This document shows, in pieces, positions 37,320-47,178 of a DNA stretch of 64,000 nucleotides; the first letter of the stretch is position 1; the number at the start of each line of letters is the position of its first letter. The stretch is from Pseudomonas bijieensis. GTDB lineage: Bacteria; Pseudomonadota; Gammaproteobacteria; Pseudomonadales; Pseudomonadaceae. The position numbers and the translations under genes are program-made. The stretch is from NCBI RefSeq assembly GCF_013347965.1, contig NZ_CP048810.1:4587501-4651500 (forward strand). Reading direction: 5' to 3'. The notes under the pieces are model-generated. The model made no database searches and was not told where the DNA came from. It saw only the letters and a program-made list of their open reading frames with translations.

Positions 37320-37347
37320 TTGGATTGGGCAGTACAGGCGAGAACCG

Positions 37348-39408
37348 ATGATCAAAGCAAAAACAGGCAAGCCACTGGAAGCGTCGCGCAGTCGTTCGCA
37401 GATCATCGTGCTGTTCGTCGCGCTGATCGTCTTCATCATGCTGCTGTTCGCCAACTTCGCTTACCTCAATACCCAATCCACCTACGACAAGCAGTACATC
37501 GGCCATGCCGGTGAATTGCGGGTGCTGTCCCAGCGCATCGCCAAGAACGCCACCGAAGCCGCTGCCGGCAAGGCGGCGGCGTTCAAGCTGTTGAGCGATG
37601 CGCGCAATGATTTCGCCCAGCGCTGGGGCTACCTGAAGCAGGGCGACCCGGTGACCGGCCTGCCACCTGCGCCCGCCACCCTGCGCCCGCAGATGCGCGC
37701 CGTGCAGCTGGACTGGGAGCGTCTGCTCAAGAACACCGATGCCATTCTCTCCAGTGAACAGACTGTGCTGTCGCTGCATCAGGTGGCGGCGACCTTGGCC
37801 GAAACCGTGCCGCAGTTGCAGGTCGAGTACGAAAAAGTCGTCGAGATCCTGTTGCAGCGCGGCGCGCCGGCCGCCCAGGTGGCCATGGCCCAGCGCCAGT
37901 CGCTGCTGGCCGAGCGGATTCTCGGCGCGGTGAATACCGTGTTGGCAGGGGACGAAAACGCCAGCCAGGCCGCCGACACCTTCGGTCGCGACGCCGCGCG
38001 TTTTGGCCAGGTGCTCAATGGCATGTTGCAAGGTGACCCGGCCCTGAAGATATCCCAGGTCCAGGACCGCGATGCGCGGGCACGCCTGAGCGAAATCAGC
38101 GAGCTGTTCGAGTTTGTCTCGGGCTCGGTGGATGAAATCCTCGAAACCTCCCCGGAGCTGTTCAAGGTCCGGGAATCGGCCGGCAACATCTTCAACCTGT
38201 CGCAGACCCTGCTCGACGAGGCTTCGCACCTGGCCACGGCTTTCGAAAACCTCGCCGGGGGGCGTTCCATCAATACCATCGGCGGCTATGTGCTGGGTTT
38301 GCTGGCGCTGATGTCGATCATTCTGATCGGGCTGGTGATGGTCCGCGAAACCAATCGCCAGTTGCACGAAACCGCGGAAAAGAACGAGCGTAACCAGAAC
38401 GCGATCATGCGATTGCTGGATGAAATCGAAGACCTGGCCGATGGTGACCTGACCGTTACCGCCTCGGTCACCGAAGACTTCACCGGCACTATCGCCGACT
38501 CCATCAATTACTCGGTGGACCAACTGCGCGACCTGGTGGCGACCATCAACCTCACCGCTGGCCAGGTCGCCGCCGCCGTGCAGGAAACCCAGGCCACGGC
38601 GATGCACCTGGCCCAGGCTTCCGAGCACCAGGCCCAGCAAATCTCCGAAGCTTCGACTTCAATTAATGAAATGGCCCAGTCCATCGACCAGGTATCGGCC
38701 AATGCCGCCGAATCGTCGGCGGTGGCCGAGCGGTCGGTGGAGATCGCCAACAAGGGTAATGAGGTGGTGCACAACACCATTCATGGCATGGACAACATTC
38801 GCGAGCAGATCCAGGACACCGCCAAGCGCATCAAGCGCCTGGGTGAGTCGTCCCAGGAGATTGGCGACATTGTCAGCCTGATCGACGACATCGCCGACCA
38901 GACCAACATCCTGGCCCTCAACGCCGCCATCCAGGCGTCCATGGCCGGTGATGCCGGGCGCGGGTTCGCGGTGGTGGCCGATGAGGTACAGCGCCTGGCC
39001 GAGCGCTCGTCGGCGGCGACACGGCAAATCGAGACCCTGGTGCGGGCGATCCAGGCCGATACCAATGAAGCGGTGATTTCCATGGAGCAGACCACCACCG
39101 AAGTGGTGCGCGGCGCGCGACTGGCCCAGGATGCCGGCGTGGCCCTGGAGGAAATCGAGGGTGTGTCCAAGACCCTGGCGGCGCTTATCCAGAGCATTTC
39201 CAACGCGGCGCAGCAACAGACCACCTCGGCGGGGCAGATTTCCTTGACCATGAACGTGATCCAGCAGATCACCACCCAAACCTCGTCGGGCTCCACCGCC
39301 ACCGCCGAGAGCATCGGCAACCTGGCGAAAATGGCCAGTCAGCTGCGCCGTTCGGTGTCGGGGTTTACCTTGCCGGCAGCGCCTGCGGCGGATGAGGACA
39401 AAGGCTGA
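37348..39408 (+). CDS. pilJ: Chemoreceptor PilJ
   Basis: A 686-residue methyl-accepting chemotaxis protein of the Pil-Chp system, which senses PilA/surface contact. TM1 is about 20-39 ([20 protein letters not shown]); the periplasmic part has two PilJ-type four-helix modules ([36 protein letters not shown]); TM2 is about 310-330 ([20 protein letters not shown]). A HAMP-like linker follows, then the signalling tip [41 protein letters not shown] (in segments). No pilK methyltransferase is linked, so methylation by this cluster is not evident. It is followed by chpA after 32 bp. Confidence 0.96.
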   Translation: MIKAKTGKPLEASRSRSQIIVLFVALIVFIMLLFANFAYLNTQSTYDKQYIGHAGELRVLSQRIAKNATEAAAGKAAAFKLLSDARNDFAQRWGYLKQGDPVTGLPPAPATLRPQMRAVQLDWERLLKNTDAILSSEQTVLSLHQVAATLAETVPQLQVEYEKVVEILLQRGAPAAQVAMAQRQSLLAERILGAVNTVLAGDENASQAADTFGRDAARFGQVLNGMLQGDPALKISQVQDRDARARLSEISELFEFVSGSVDEILETSPELFKVRESAGNIFNLSQTLLDEASHLATAFENLAGGRSINTIGGYVLGLLALMSIILIGLVMVRETNRQLHETAEKNERNQNAIMRLLDEIEDLADGDLTVTASVTEDFTGTIADSINYSVDQLRDLVATINLTAGQVAAAVQETQATAMHLAQASEHQAQQISEASTSINEMAQSIDQVSANAAESSAVAERSVEIANKGNEVVHNTIHGMDNIREQIQDTAKRIKRLGESSQEIGDIVSLIDDIADQTNILALNAAIQASMAGDAGRGFAVVADEVQRLAERSSAATRQIETLVRAIQADTNEAVISMEQTTTEVVRGARLAQDAGVALEEIEGVSKTLAALIQSISNAAQQQTTSAGQISLTMNVIQQITTQTSSGSTATAESIGNLAKMASQLRRSVSGFTLPAAPAADEDKG

Positions 39409-39440
39409 TAAGCGCCTGCGGCATACGACTTTGATTTGGA

Positions 39441-42400
39441 GTGGTTATGGGTGATCGGCACGACTACGTGGCCCTGGAATGGGTCAAGGGCGAGATTGCC
39501 GAAACGCTGAAGCAGGCTCATCTGGCCCTCAACCGCCTGGTGGACGATCCGCAGGCGTCGGATGCCCTCGGGCAATGCCTGGCCTGCATTCACCAGGTCC
39601 ATGGCGGCCTGCAGATGGTCGAATTCTACGGTGCGGCGTTGCTGGCCGAGGAGATGGAACAGCTGTGCGCCGCCCTGCAGGACAACCGCGTGACCCATCG
39701 CGACGAAGCCATCAGCCTGTTGAGCCAGGCCCTGGGGCAGTTGCCGATCTATCTGGACCGCGTACAAGGTGCCCGTCGCGACCTGCCGCTGGTGGTTCTG
39801 CCCTTGATCAACGACCTGCGCAGTGCCCGGGGCGAGAGCCTGTTGTCGGAAACCAGCCTGTTCAGCCCCGAATTGCCCGAAATTGCGCCGCTCAGCGACG
39901 AGGCCTTGCAGCGTCTCGAGCCCGCTGACCTGCCAAACACCTTGCGCAAATTGCGCCAGACCCTGCAAATGGCCCTGGTGGGCTTGCTGCGCGAACAGGA
40001 CGACACGACCCACCTCGGTTACCTGGCCAAGGTTTTCCATCGCCTGGAAACGTTGTGTGCCGGGGCGCCGCTCAATGCATTATGGCAGGTGGCCTCGGCG
40101 CTGGTCGAAGGCATGCGTGACGGGCGCATCGCCAACAGCCCGGCGCTGCGCAGCCTGTTCAAGGAAGCCGACAAGGAACTCAAGCGCCTGCTGGAGCAAG
40201 GCATGCCCGGCATCAATCAGCCGGCACCGCCCCACCTGCTCAAGAGTTTGTTGTTCTATATTGCCAAGGCCGAACATCCCAGCGGGCAGATGCAGATCAT
40301 GAAAGAACGCTACTCACTGGACGACGCGCTACCCGACAGCGCTATGGTCGACGAAGAACGCGCACGTCTGGCCGGGCCCGACCGTGACGCCATGCGCTCG
40401 GTGCTCGCCGCGCTCTGCGAAGAACTGGTACGGGTCAAGGAACGCCTGGACCTGTTCGTACGCAGCGATCGCCAGCACGCCTCGGAGCTGGACAGCCTGT
40501 TGGCGCCGCTACGGCAGATCGCCGACACCCTGGCGGTGCTGGGTTTCGGTCAACCGCGCAAGGTCATCATCGATCAACTGGCGGTGGTGTTGAGCCTCGC
40601 CCAGGGCCAGCGGGAACCGGATGACGCCACCCTCATGGACGTCGCCGGAGCCTTGCTCTACGTCGAGGCGACCCTGGCCGGCATGGTCGGCACCGTCGAA
40701 CCCGAGAGCCGCGAAGACACGCACCTGCCCACCACCGACCTGACCCAGATCCACCAGATTGTCATCAAGGAGGCCCATACCTGCCTGCAACAGGCCAAGG
40801 ACATGATCGTCGACTACATCGACGCGGACTGGAACAGCGAGCAACTACTGCCCTTGCCGGCGCTGCTGACCCAGGTGCGCGGCGCGCTGGCGATGATTCC
40901 CCTGAGCCGTGCCGCCAGCCTGGTGGAGGCCTGCAACGCGTTCATCCGCGACCATCTGTTGCTGGAGCAGGCCCAGCCGGGCTGGGAAGAACTCGACCAC
41001 CTGGCCGACGTGATCACCGGCCTCGAATACTATCTGGAACGCTTGAGCGAGGACCCGGAAACCCCGGGCGAGCCCTTGCTGGACGGGGTCGAACGGAGCC
41101 TGGCCGCGCTCGGTTATTTCCCTGACGAAGCACGGGTGCCGGTGCTCGATGATGTGTTGAGCCCCAACGAAGCCCAGGTCATGCAGGACTTGCAGGAACT
41201 GGATGACCCGCAGACTGTGCAGTCCTTGGCCGAGGTGCTGGCCAGCCCGGTCTCGGCGGTCAATCCGCCGGCCAGGAGCACCCCGGGCAGCCTGTTACCG
41301 CCACCGATGGATGAAAATCCGGTGGACGACGAGTTGCGCGAGGTCTTCCTCGAAGAAGCCGACGAGGTACTCGACGTTCTGCGTGAGTACCTGCCGCGTT
41401 GGAGTGCGCATCCCGACGACCCTGTTGCCCTGGGTGAACTGCGCCGGGCCTTCCACACCCTCAAGGGCAGTGGCCGGATGGTCCGGGCGCTGGTGCTCGG
41501 TGAACTGGCCTGGGCTGTGGAAAACCTGCTCAACCGGGTGCTGGAGCGCAGCGTCGAGCCGCAGGCTTCGGTGCGTCAGTTGATCGAAGCCACGGTGCAA
41601 TTGTTACCGGACCTGGTGACCGAATTCGCCGCCAATCGCCAGCGCCAGCGCGACGATGTCGACCGTTTGGCCGCCCGTGCCCATGTCCTGGCCAAGGGCG
41701 GCGATGAGGACGATGAAGACGAGCAGGACGTGGCCGCCCTTGATCCGCTGCTGTTGAAGATCTTCGATAACGAAGCCCAAGGCCACCTTGCCAGCCTCAA
41801 TCGCTTTCTCGACCAGGCGGCCGACCACTTGCCGTTGCAGGCCAGCGATGAGTTGCAGCGGGCCTTGCACACCCTCAAGGGCAGCGCGTCCATGGCCGGC
41901 GTGCTGCCTATCGCCGAGCTGGCCGGTGCGATGGATGAGCTGGCCCGGGAATACCGGGCGCACCTGATTGCCCTGGACCTGGATGAGGTCGAGTTGCTGA
42001 TGGAAGCCGAAGGGCTGTTACGCCGGGGCTTGCGCCAGTTGCACAGCGAGCCGCTGGCGGCGATTCCCGGTGCAACGGATCTGATCCAGCGCGCCCAAGC
42101 CCTGCTGGCCGAGCGCTTGCGCGCCGCCAACAGTGCGCCGGACAAGGCGCTACGGACCAAACGCGACCCACAACTGATCAACAACTTCCTCGCCCAGGGC
42201 ATGGACATCCTGCTGGATGCCGAAAGCCTCTTGCAGCGCTGGCAGCAGCACCCTGGCGAGGGCCAGGAGCTGAGTGCGCTGCTCGATGAGCTGACCACTC
42301 TCGGCGAAGGCGCGCACCTGGCCGACCTGCGTCCGGTCGACGAACTCTGTGAAGCCTTGCTGGACCTCTATGGTGCGGTAGAAGAAAGCAGCCTGGCGGT

Positions 42401-45386
42401 CAGCGATGAGTTTTTCCGGCAAGCGCAGCTCGCCCACGAAGCACTGATCGACATGCTCGATCAGCTGGCGGCCGGGCAGCATGTGCATGCGCAGCCGGAA
42501 CGGGTCCAAGCCCTGCGCCGCTTGCTCCAGGAGAGCCTCGACCCATCGGCCACCGGCCTGATCCGTAGCGATGGTAGCCGGACCCTGAGCATCCGTGAGC
42601 TGGGCCAAGCAACAGCGGAAATGGAACGCGCCGCGCCCGCCGATACCTCGGTGGAGGATGAGCTGGCGTCGATTTTCCTCGAAGAGGCCCAGGACATCCT
42701 CGAAAGCGCTGCCCAGGCCTTGCAGCGCTGGTTGGCCGATCCGGATAACGGCGCGCCGCTGTCCTCGCTGCAACGTGATTTGCACACCCTCAAGGGCGGT
42801 GCGCGCATGGCCGACATCCGGCCGGTGAGCGACTTGGCCCAGGAACTGGAAAATCTCTACGAAGGGCTGGTGGACCGCCGTTACAGTTACAGCGAGGAAC
42901 TGGCGCAACTGCTCGAAAGCAGCCACGAACGCCTCGACCTGTTGCTTGGACAGTTGCAACAGGGCCAGCCGTTGGGCGATCCCGTGGCGCTGATCGACGC
43001 CATACGACGGTTCCGCCAGGACAAGCCTAACGCCATCGAGACGAGCGCAGCGAACCAGGCCGACGGTGCTGGTCATGATCCCGAGCTGCTGGAAATCTTC
43101 CTTGAAGAAGGTTTCGATATCCTCGACAGCTCAGGCGCGGCGCTGCTGCGTTGGCAAGAAGAACCGTCGAACCGCCAGGCAGTGGAAACCCTGCTGCGGG
43201 ACTTGCACACCCTCAAGGGCGGTGCGCGCATGGTGGAAATCGTCCCCATCGGCGACTTGGCCCACGAGCTGGAAAACCTCTACGAAGGCTTGTCGGCGGG
43301 CCTGCTTCAGCCGACACCGGCGTTGTTCACCTTGCTGCAGAGCAGCCATGACCGTCTGGCGCAGATGCTCGACGCGGTGCGCGCCGGCCACCCGTGCCCG
43401 CTGGCCGACCGGCTGATCGCGCAGATCCAGGCGGTGAATCATCCCCAGGAGAATGCTGCGCCGCAGGCTGTCGCGGCGCCGGAGCCGGCCCCCGTCTCCA
43501 ATCCCATCGTGAGCCCGCCGGCGGCGCCCGCAAGACCTGACCCTGGTGCCCCGGGCGACGGGGCGGACATGGTCAAGGTCTCCGCCGAACTGCTCGACGA
43601 CCTGGTGAACCTGGCGGGCGAAACGTCGATCTTCCGTGGGCGCATCGAACAGCAGGTCAACGACGCGCGCGTGGCCCTCGGCGAAATGGAAACCACCATC
43701 GAGCGCATGCGCGATCAGTTGCGGCGCCTGGATACCGAAACCCAGGGGCGAATCCTCAGCCGTCAGCAGGTGGAGGCCGAGCGCCTGGGCTACGAAGAAT
43801 TCGACCCGCTGGAAATGGACCGCCATTCCCAGTTGCAGCAGCTGTCCCGGGCGCTGTTCGAGTCCGCCTCGGACTTGCTCGAACTCAAGGAAACCCTTGA
43901 TCGCAGCAATCACGATGCCGAGGTCTTGCTGCAACAGCAGGGGCGCATCAACACCGAACTCCAGGAAGGCCTGATGCGTACGCGCATGGTGCCGTTCGAG
44001 CGAATGTTGCCACGGCTCAAGCGCATCGTGCGGCAAGTGGCGCAGGAACTGGGCAAGGACGTGGAGTTCGTGGTCGGCAACGCCGATGGCGAGATGGACC
44101 GCAACGTGTTGGAGCGCATGGCCGCGCCTTTGGAGCACATGCTGCGCAACGCCGTCGACCATGGCCTGGAGCCGGCCGATGTGCGCATTGCCGCTGGTAA
44201 ACCGGCCCGGGGGCGCATCAGCCTCGACCTGTCCCGGGAAGGCGGCGACATCATTTTCGACATCCGTGACGATGGCGCCGGCGTGCCGCTGGAGGCGGTG
44301 CGGAGCAAGGCGATCAAGCGTGGCCTGTTGGCGCCGGACAGTGACATCAGCGACCGCGACGTGTTGCAGTTCATCCTGCAACCGGGGTTTTCCACCGCGG
44401 AAAAAATCACCCAGATCTCCGGGCGCGGCGTTGGCATGGACGTGGTCCACGAAGAGGTGCGGCAACTGGGCGGCAGCATGGGCATCGATTCCACGCCGGG
44501 GCAGGGCGTGCACTTTCGCATTCGCCTGCCGTTTACCGTGGCGGTCAACCGGGCGCTGATGGTGCAGTGCCATGAAGACCAGTACGCGATTCCGCTGAAC
44601 ACCATCGAAAGCATCGTCCGGGTGTTGCCCGCCGAACTGGACGGCTATTACCAGCTCGATTCGCCGACCTACACCTACGCCGGGCAACGTTATGAGTTGT
44701 GCTACCTCGGCGAGCTGTTGAAAACCGGCGCCCGCCCGAAACTACTGGGCCAGAGCCAACCGTTGCCGGTGCTGCTGGTGCAGTGCAACGAGCGGCACGT
44801 CGCCGTGCAAGTGGACGCGACCGCCGGGACCCGGGAGATCGTGGTCAAGAGCCTGGGTCCGCAATTCTCGGCGGTGCAGGGCCTGTCCGGGGCGACGATC
44901 CTGGGAGACGGCCGGGTGGTATTGATCCTCGACCTGCTGGCGCCCATCCGTGCCTTGCCCCACCAGGTCCCGCGCCGCCCGACAGCGACGCAAGGGGAGG
45001 GCGAACACCAGCGGCCGTTGCTGGTGCTGGTGGTGGACGACTCGGTGACGGTGCGCAAGGTCACCAGCCGCTTGTTGGAGCGTCATGGCATGCACGTGCT
45101 CACCGCCAAGGATGGCGTGGACGCCATGGCGCTGCTGGCCGAACACTCCCCGGACCTGATGCTGCTGGACATCGAAATGCCGCGCATGGACGGCTTCGAA
45201 GTGGCCACCCAAGTACGCAACGACCCGCGTCTGGCGCACCTGCCGATCATCATGATCACCTCCCGCACCGGCCAGAAACACCGCGATCGCGCCATGGCCA
45301 TCGGCGTCAACGACTACCTGGGCAAGCCGTACCAGGAATCGGTGCTGCTCGACAGCATCGCGCACTGGAGCAAGACCCATGCATGA
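39441..45386 (+). CDS. chpA: Multi-phosphotransfer chemosensory kinase ChpA
   Basis: A 1981-residue CheA-type hybrid kinase. Four canonical Hpt sites of the form HTLKG are visible with His at 672, 810, 1115 and 1256. A further module between the second and third has Thr952 in place of His (LTTLGEGAHLADLRPV against LHTLKGGARMADIRPV). An N-terminal HQVHGG (His49) may be a degenerate site. Then come the dimerisation segment (about 1375), kinase N box LRNAVDHGLE (about 1568), DDGAGVP, GRGVGMDVV, a CheW domain, and a receiver with phospho-Asp1910. PAO1 ChpA is longer (2472 residues, more Xpt modules). It overlaps chpC by 8 bp. Confidence 0.95.
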   Translation: MVMGDRHDYVALEWVKGEIAETLKQAHLALNRLVDDPQASDALGQCLACIHQVHGGLQMVEFYGAALLAEEMEQLCAALQDNRVTHRDEAISLLSQALGQLPIYLDRVQGARRDLPLVVLPLINDLRSARGESLLSETSLFSPELPEIAPLSDEALQRLEPADLPNTLRKLRQTLQMALVGLLREQDDTTHLGYLAKVFHRLETLCAGAPLNALWQVASALVEGMRDGRIANSPALRSLFKEADKELKRLLEQGMPGINQPAPPHLLKSLLFYIAKAEHPSGQMQIMKERYSLDDALPDSAMVDEERARLAGPDRDAMRSVLAALCEELVRVKERLDLFVRSDRQHASELDSLLAPLRQIADTLAVLGFGQPRKVIIDQLAVVLSLAQGQREPDDATLMDVAGALLYVEATLAGMVGTVEPESREDTHLPTTDLTQIHQIVIKEAHTCLQQAKDMIVDYIDADWNSEQLLPLPALLTQVRGALAMIPLSRAASLVEACNAFIRDHLLLEQAQPGWEELDHLADVITGLEYYLERLSEDPETPGEPLLDGVERSLAALGYFPDEARVPVLDDVLSPNEAQVMQDLQELDDPQTVQSLAEVLASPVSAVNPPARSTPGSLLPPPMDENPVDDELREVFLEEADEVLDVLREYLPRWSAHPDDPVALGELRRAFHTLKGSGRMVRALVLGELAWAVENLLNRVLERSVEPQASVRQLIEATVQLLPDLVTEFAANRQRQRDDVDRLAARAHVLAKGGDEDDEDEQDVAALDPLLLKIFDNEAQGHLASLNRFLDQAADHLPLQASDELQRALHTLKGSASMAGVLPIAELAGAMDELAREYRAHLIALDLDEVELLMEAEGLLRRGLRQLHSEPLAAIPGATDLIQRAQALLAERLRAANSAPDKALRTKRDPQLINNFLAQGMDILLDAESLLQRWQQHPGEGQELSALLDELTTLGEGAHLADLRPVDELCEALLDLYGAVEESSLAVSDEFFRQAQLAHEALIDMLDQLAAGQHVHAQPERVQALRRLLQESLDPSATGLIRSDGSRTLSIRELGQATAEMERAAPADTSVEDELASIFLEEAQDILESAAQALQRWLADPDNGAPLSSLQRDLHTLKGGARMADIRPVSDLAQELENLYEGLVDRRYSYSEELAQLLESSHERLDLLLGQLQQGQPLGDPVALIDAIRRFRQDKPNAIETSAANQADGAGHDPELLEIFLEEGFDILDSSGAALLRWQEEPSNRQAVETLLRDLHTLKGGARMVEIVPIGDLAHELENLYEGLSAGLLQPTPALFTLLQSSHDRLAQMLDAVRAGHPCPLADRLIAQIQAVNHPQENAAPQAVAAPEPAPVSNPIVSPPAAPARPDPGAPGDGADMVKVSAELLDDLVNLAGETSIFRGRIEQQVNDARVALGEMETTIERMRDQLRRLDTETQGRILSRQQVEAERLGYEEFDPLEMDRHSQLQQLSRALFESASDLLELKETLDRSNHDAEVLLQQQGRINTELQEGLMRTRMVPFERMLPRLKRIVRQVAQELGKDVEFVVGNADGEMDRNVLERMAAPLEHMLRNAVDHGLEPADVRIAAGKPARGRISLDLSREGGDIIFDIRDDGAGVPLEAVRSKAIKRGLLAPDSDISDRDVLQFILQPGFSTAEKITQISGRGVGMDVVHEEVRQLGGSMGIDSTPGQGVHFRIRLPFTVAVNRALMVQCHEDQYAIPLNTIESIVRVLPAELDGYYQLDSPTYTYAGQRYELCYLGELLKTGARPKLLGQSQPLPVLLVQCNERHVAVQVDATAGTREIVVKSLGPQFSAVQGLSGATILGDGRVVLILDLLAPIRALPHQVPRRPTATQGEGEHQRPLLVLVVDDSVTVRKVTSRLLERHGMHVLTAKDGVDAMALLAEHSPDLMLLDIEMPRMDGFEVATQVRNDPRLAHLPIIMITSRTGQKHRDRAMAIGVNDYLGKPYQESVLLDSIAHWSKTHA

Positions 45387-45861
45387 TTTGCATCTTCATC
45401 AGCGCACCAGCCCACTTACCGGCCTGCTGCTGCCATTGGCCGACCGGCACCTGGTGTTGCCCAACGTGGCCGTGGCCGAACTGATCGACTACCAGAGCAG
45501 CGCATTCGATATGGACACCCCGCCATGGTTCCTGGGCTGGGTGAGCTGGCGCGAACGGCAAATCCCGCTGCTGAGCTTCGAGTCGGCCTGCGGCCAGAAA
45601 ACCGTGGTGGGCGAGCGAGCACGCATCGTCGTGCTCAACGCCCTCGGCGGGCGCCCGGAGTTGCGGTTCATTGCGCTGTTGGTGCAAGGCATCCCGCGCT
45701 CCTACAAGCTCGACAGTCAGTTGAGCTACGTCGACGTGCCGTTGTGCGGGTTGGAACAGGCGGCGGTGCAAGTGGGGGAGCATGTGGCGAAAGTGCCGGA
45801 TTTGTTGGCGTTGGAAGAGTTGGTGATGGCTGCGGGCTTGATTCAACCTCACACAACCTGA
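45379..45861 (+). CDS. chpC: CheW-like protein ChpC
   Basis: A 160-residue CheW-domain adaptor. TGLLLPLADRHLVLPNVAVAEL, WFLGWVSWRERQIPLLSFE and RIVVLNALGG follow the CheW pattern. In P. aeruginosa ChpC connects extra inputs to ChpA. In PAO1 a methylesterase gene (chpB) lies between chpA and chpC; here the two overlap, so chpB was lost or never present. The cluster ends here; chpD and chpE are not seen. Confidence 0.92.
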   Translation: MHDLHLHQRTSPLTGLLLPLADRHLVLPNVAVAELIDYQSSAFDMDTPPWFLGWVSWRERQIPLLSFESACGQKTVVGERARIVVLNALGGRPELRFIALLVQGIPRSYKLDSQLSYVDVPLCGLEQAAVQVGEHVAKVPDLLALEELVMAAGLIQPHTT

Positions 45862-45879
45862 GCCATGCATATCTCCCCT

Positions 45880-45905
45880 GTGGGAGCGAGCTTGCTCGCG
45901 ATGGC
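45880..45905 (+). repeat. Single REP sequence after chpC
   Basis: One core, CTGTGGGAGCGAGCTTGCTC plus GCGATGG, without an inverted partner. It marks the boundary between the Pil-Chp cluster and the accessory islet. Confidence 0.85.
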
Positions 45906-45921
45906 GGCCTGGCAGTCGGCT

Positions 45922-46262
45922 AGGGTTTTGTTGATTGAGTACATATCCATTGCTGCGGTAACGGCGACTTAGGGGGCCGCCCTGACGGCGGGTCACTTTC
46001 GAAAAGCCGGAATGCCGGCCCAGGCGAAAGTAACCAAAGCGCTTTTGCCCCACCACTCGGCACCTCGCCTAGGCTCGGTGTGCCCTCATTCCGGCATTGC
46101 TCCGTGGGCTGCCGCGAAGGGCCATCCATGGCCCAGCGCGGCTAACCCGGCATCCATGCCGGGTTGCCCACTCCACAATGCCTGCGTTCGGCCAGCGTGG
46201 TTAATGGAGCGCCAAAATCTATGTCCACTGCGAGGCGGCCTAATAGCCGACCTGGTTTTGGG
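45922..46262. repeat. Long structured repeat, copy 1
   Basis: About 340 bp, matching 47989-48311 in the same orientation. Hairpins: CCGCC-CTGAC-GGCGG (about 45977-45991), ACTTTCG/CGAAAGT (45995-46001 and 46025-46031), GGGCCAT/ATGGCCC (about 46119), and a perfect 10-bp AACCCGGCAT/ATGCCGGGTT (46144-46153 and 46156-46165). Two pairs change in a compensatory way between copies. I recognise it as a type of long intergenic repeat common in fluorescent pseudomonads but cannot name the family. No coding frame is convincing; from 46263 to 46385 I see nothing. Confidence 0.85.
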
Positions 46263-46385
46263 CGACCGCGTTCCTCCTGTGGGAGGGTATTTCAACTTGA
46301 AACTCGGGGTGCCGAAAGCCCGCGGCGAGGGAATTGGCTCCGCTGGGTAAAAACCTCCGCAAGCCAGGCGACCGTTCTTGAGTTT

Positions 46386-46895
46386 CTATTTATCGGGAAC
46401 TCGCACAACCTCGATGTTATCGAGGTCAAACTTACGGGACACTCCGGGCTCTGCGGCATTCGTACCGATCACGATATGGGCCTTGGTACCAGAGTAGCGA
46501 ACGCCGATGGGATCAGTTTGGAGCCACACACCGGTTGGCGTGTTCGGATCTATATAGAAGGCGTTATAACCCAGCGATACGTTCGCTGTAACAATGACCC
46601 TGATCGTTGTGGCTTCCCCCGCCTCCGGTGGGTGAACTCTGTATCTGAAGGAGGTAAAAAGAAAACCTTTCTCCGGTTTTGGGTCATCCTGCCTTGGGCC
46701 CGGAAAGGTAAACATCTTGGCGAGAGAGGGCAGGAATATGTTTGGAGGCCTGTACTCCAGCTTGCCGGACCAGAAAGTATTCTTGCCCCCTGGGCCTTCT
46801 TCCGATTTGAGTACCCCATCCGGGGACCCAATGTCATTTTCCCAGCCGTTGCGTTTTCCATCTTGAAAGTCGTGCCCATACTTGTCGTGGTTCAT
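46386..46895 (-). CDS. Unrecognised small protein, paralogue A of the islet pair
   Basis: A 169-residue protein without signal peptide or TM helix. It starts MNHDKYGHDFQDGKRNGWEN after GGCGGGAGAAACAGC, so the longer frame (to 46946) is not used. It shares with paralogue B the N-terminal DF....RNGWEN, then NTFWSGKLE, K(M/K)FTF, F(R/N)YRVH, IGT and a C-terminal (F/I)D(L/I)DNI. The beta-rich pattern ending in xDNIxV recalls carbohydrate-binding jelly-roll domains that open with DFExGxxxGW, but that is only a resemblance. Function unknown. A conserved palindrome lies 100 bp before the start. Confidence 0.7.
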   Translation of the reverse strand: MNHDKYGHDFQDGKRNGWENDIGSPDGVLKSEEGPGGKNTFWSGKLEYRPPNIFLPSLAKMFTFPGPRQDDPKPEKGFLFTSFRYRVHPPEAGEATTIRVIVTANVSLGYNAFYIDPNTPTGVWLQTDPIGVRYSGTKAHIVIGTNAAEPGVSRKFDLDNIEVVRVPDK

Positions 46896-46995
46896 GCTGT
46901 TTCTCCCGCCACAGCGCTTGTGATCCTGCCCGAGGAGTCCGGGCATTGAAGATCGCGGCGCAACCTATTCGGCGATGAGGCCGGTGGGTTGGCTA

Positions 46996-47011
46996 CTGTC
47001 AGGGTTGACAG
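46996..47011. promoter_or_regulatory. Conserved palindrome upstream of paralogue A
   Basis: CTGTCAGGGTTGACAG, a 6-bp dyad with a 4-base centre, lies 100 bp before the start of paralogue A. The identical 16 bp occur at 47771-47786, 100 bp before paralogue B, inside a longer match (GGCTACTGTCAGGGTTGACA). Its outline (TACTGT-N8-ACAG) resembles a LexA box, although the centre is more GC-rich than normal. Confidence 0.65.
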
Positions 47012-47097
47012 GTTAGAGCTGCAATCCGACAAACGGCTGCGTATGGGAAGAGCTGCTTGAGGGCCGCTTCGCTCATTCGAATGCAATCACATGACGC

Positions 47098-47155
47098 TTT
47101 GCGGGAGCGAGCCTGCTCGCGAAGGCGAAGTGTGCCGCCATCGCGAGTTACCTTG
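47098..47155. repeat. Degraded REPIN in the islet
   Basis: A near-complete core (TGCGGGAGCGAGCCTGCTCG) at about 47099 is followed by a truncated inverted half (CCATCGCGAG) at about 47139. It lies between the two paralogues. Confidence 0.75.
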
Positions 47156-47178
47156 AGGGGGGCCCAGATTTATCTGCA

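Noticed and set aside
43131..44687. 518-codon minus-strand frame inside chpA
   Set aside because: Antisense of the CheA kinase and CheW domains of ChpA; no motif of its own.
46012..46350. Open frames across the long repeats (46012-46350 and 48108-48573)
   Set aside because: The reading frame follows the repeat sequence, differs between copies because of indels, and has no start signals. Compensatory changes point to RNA or DNA structure instead.
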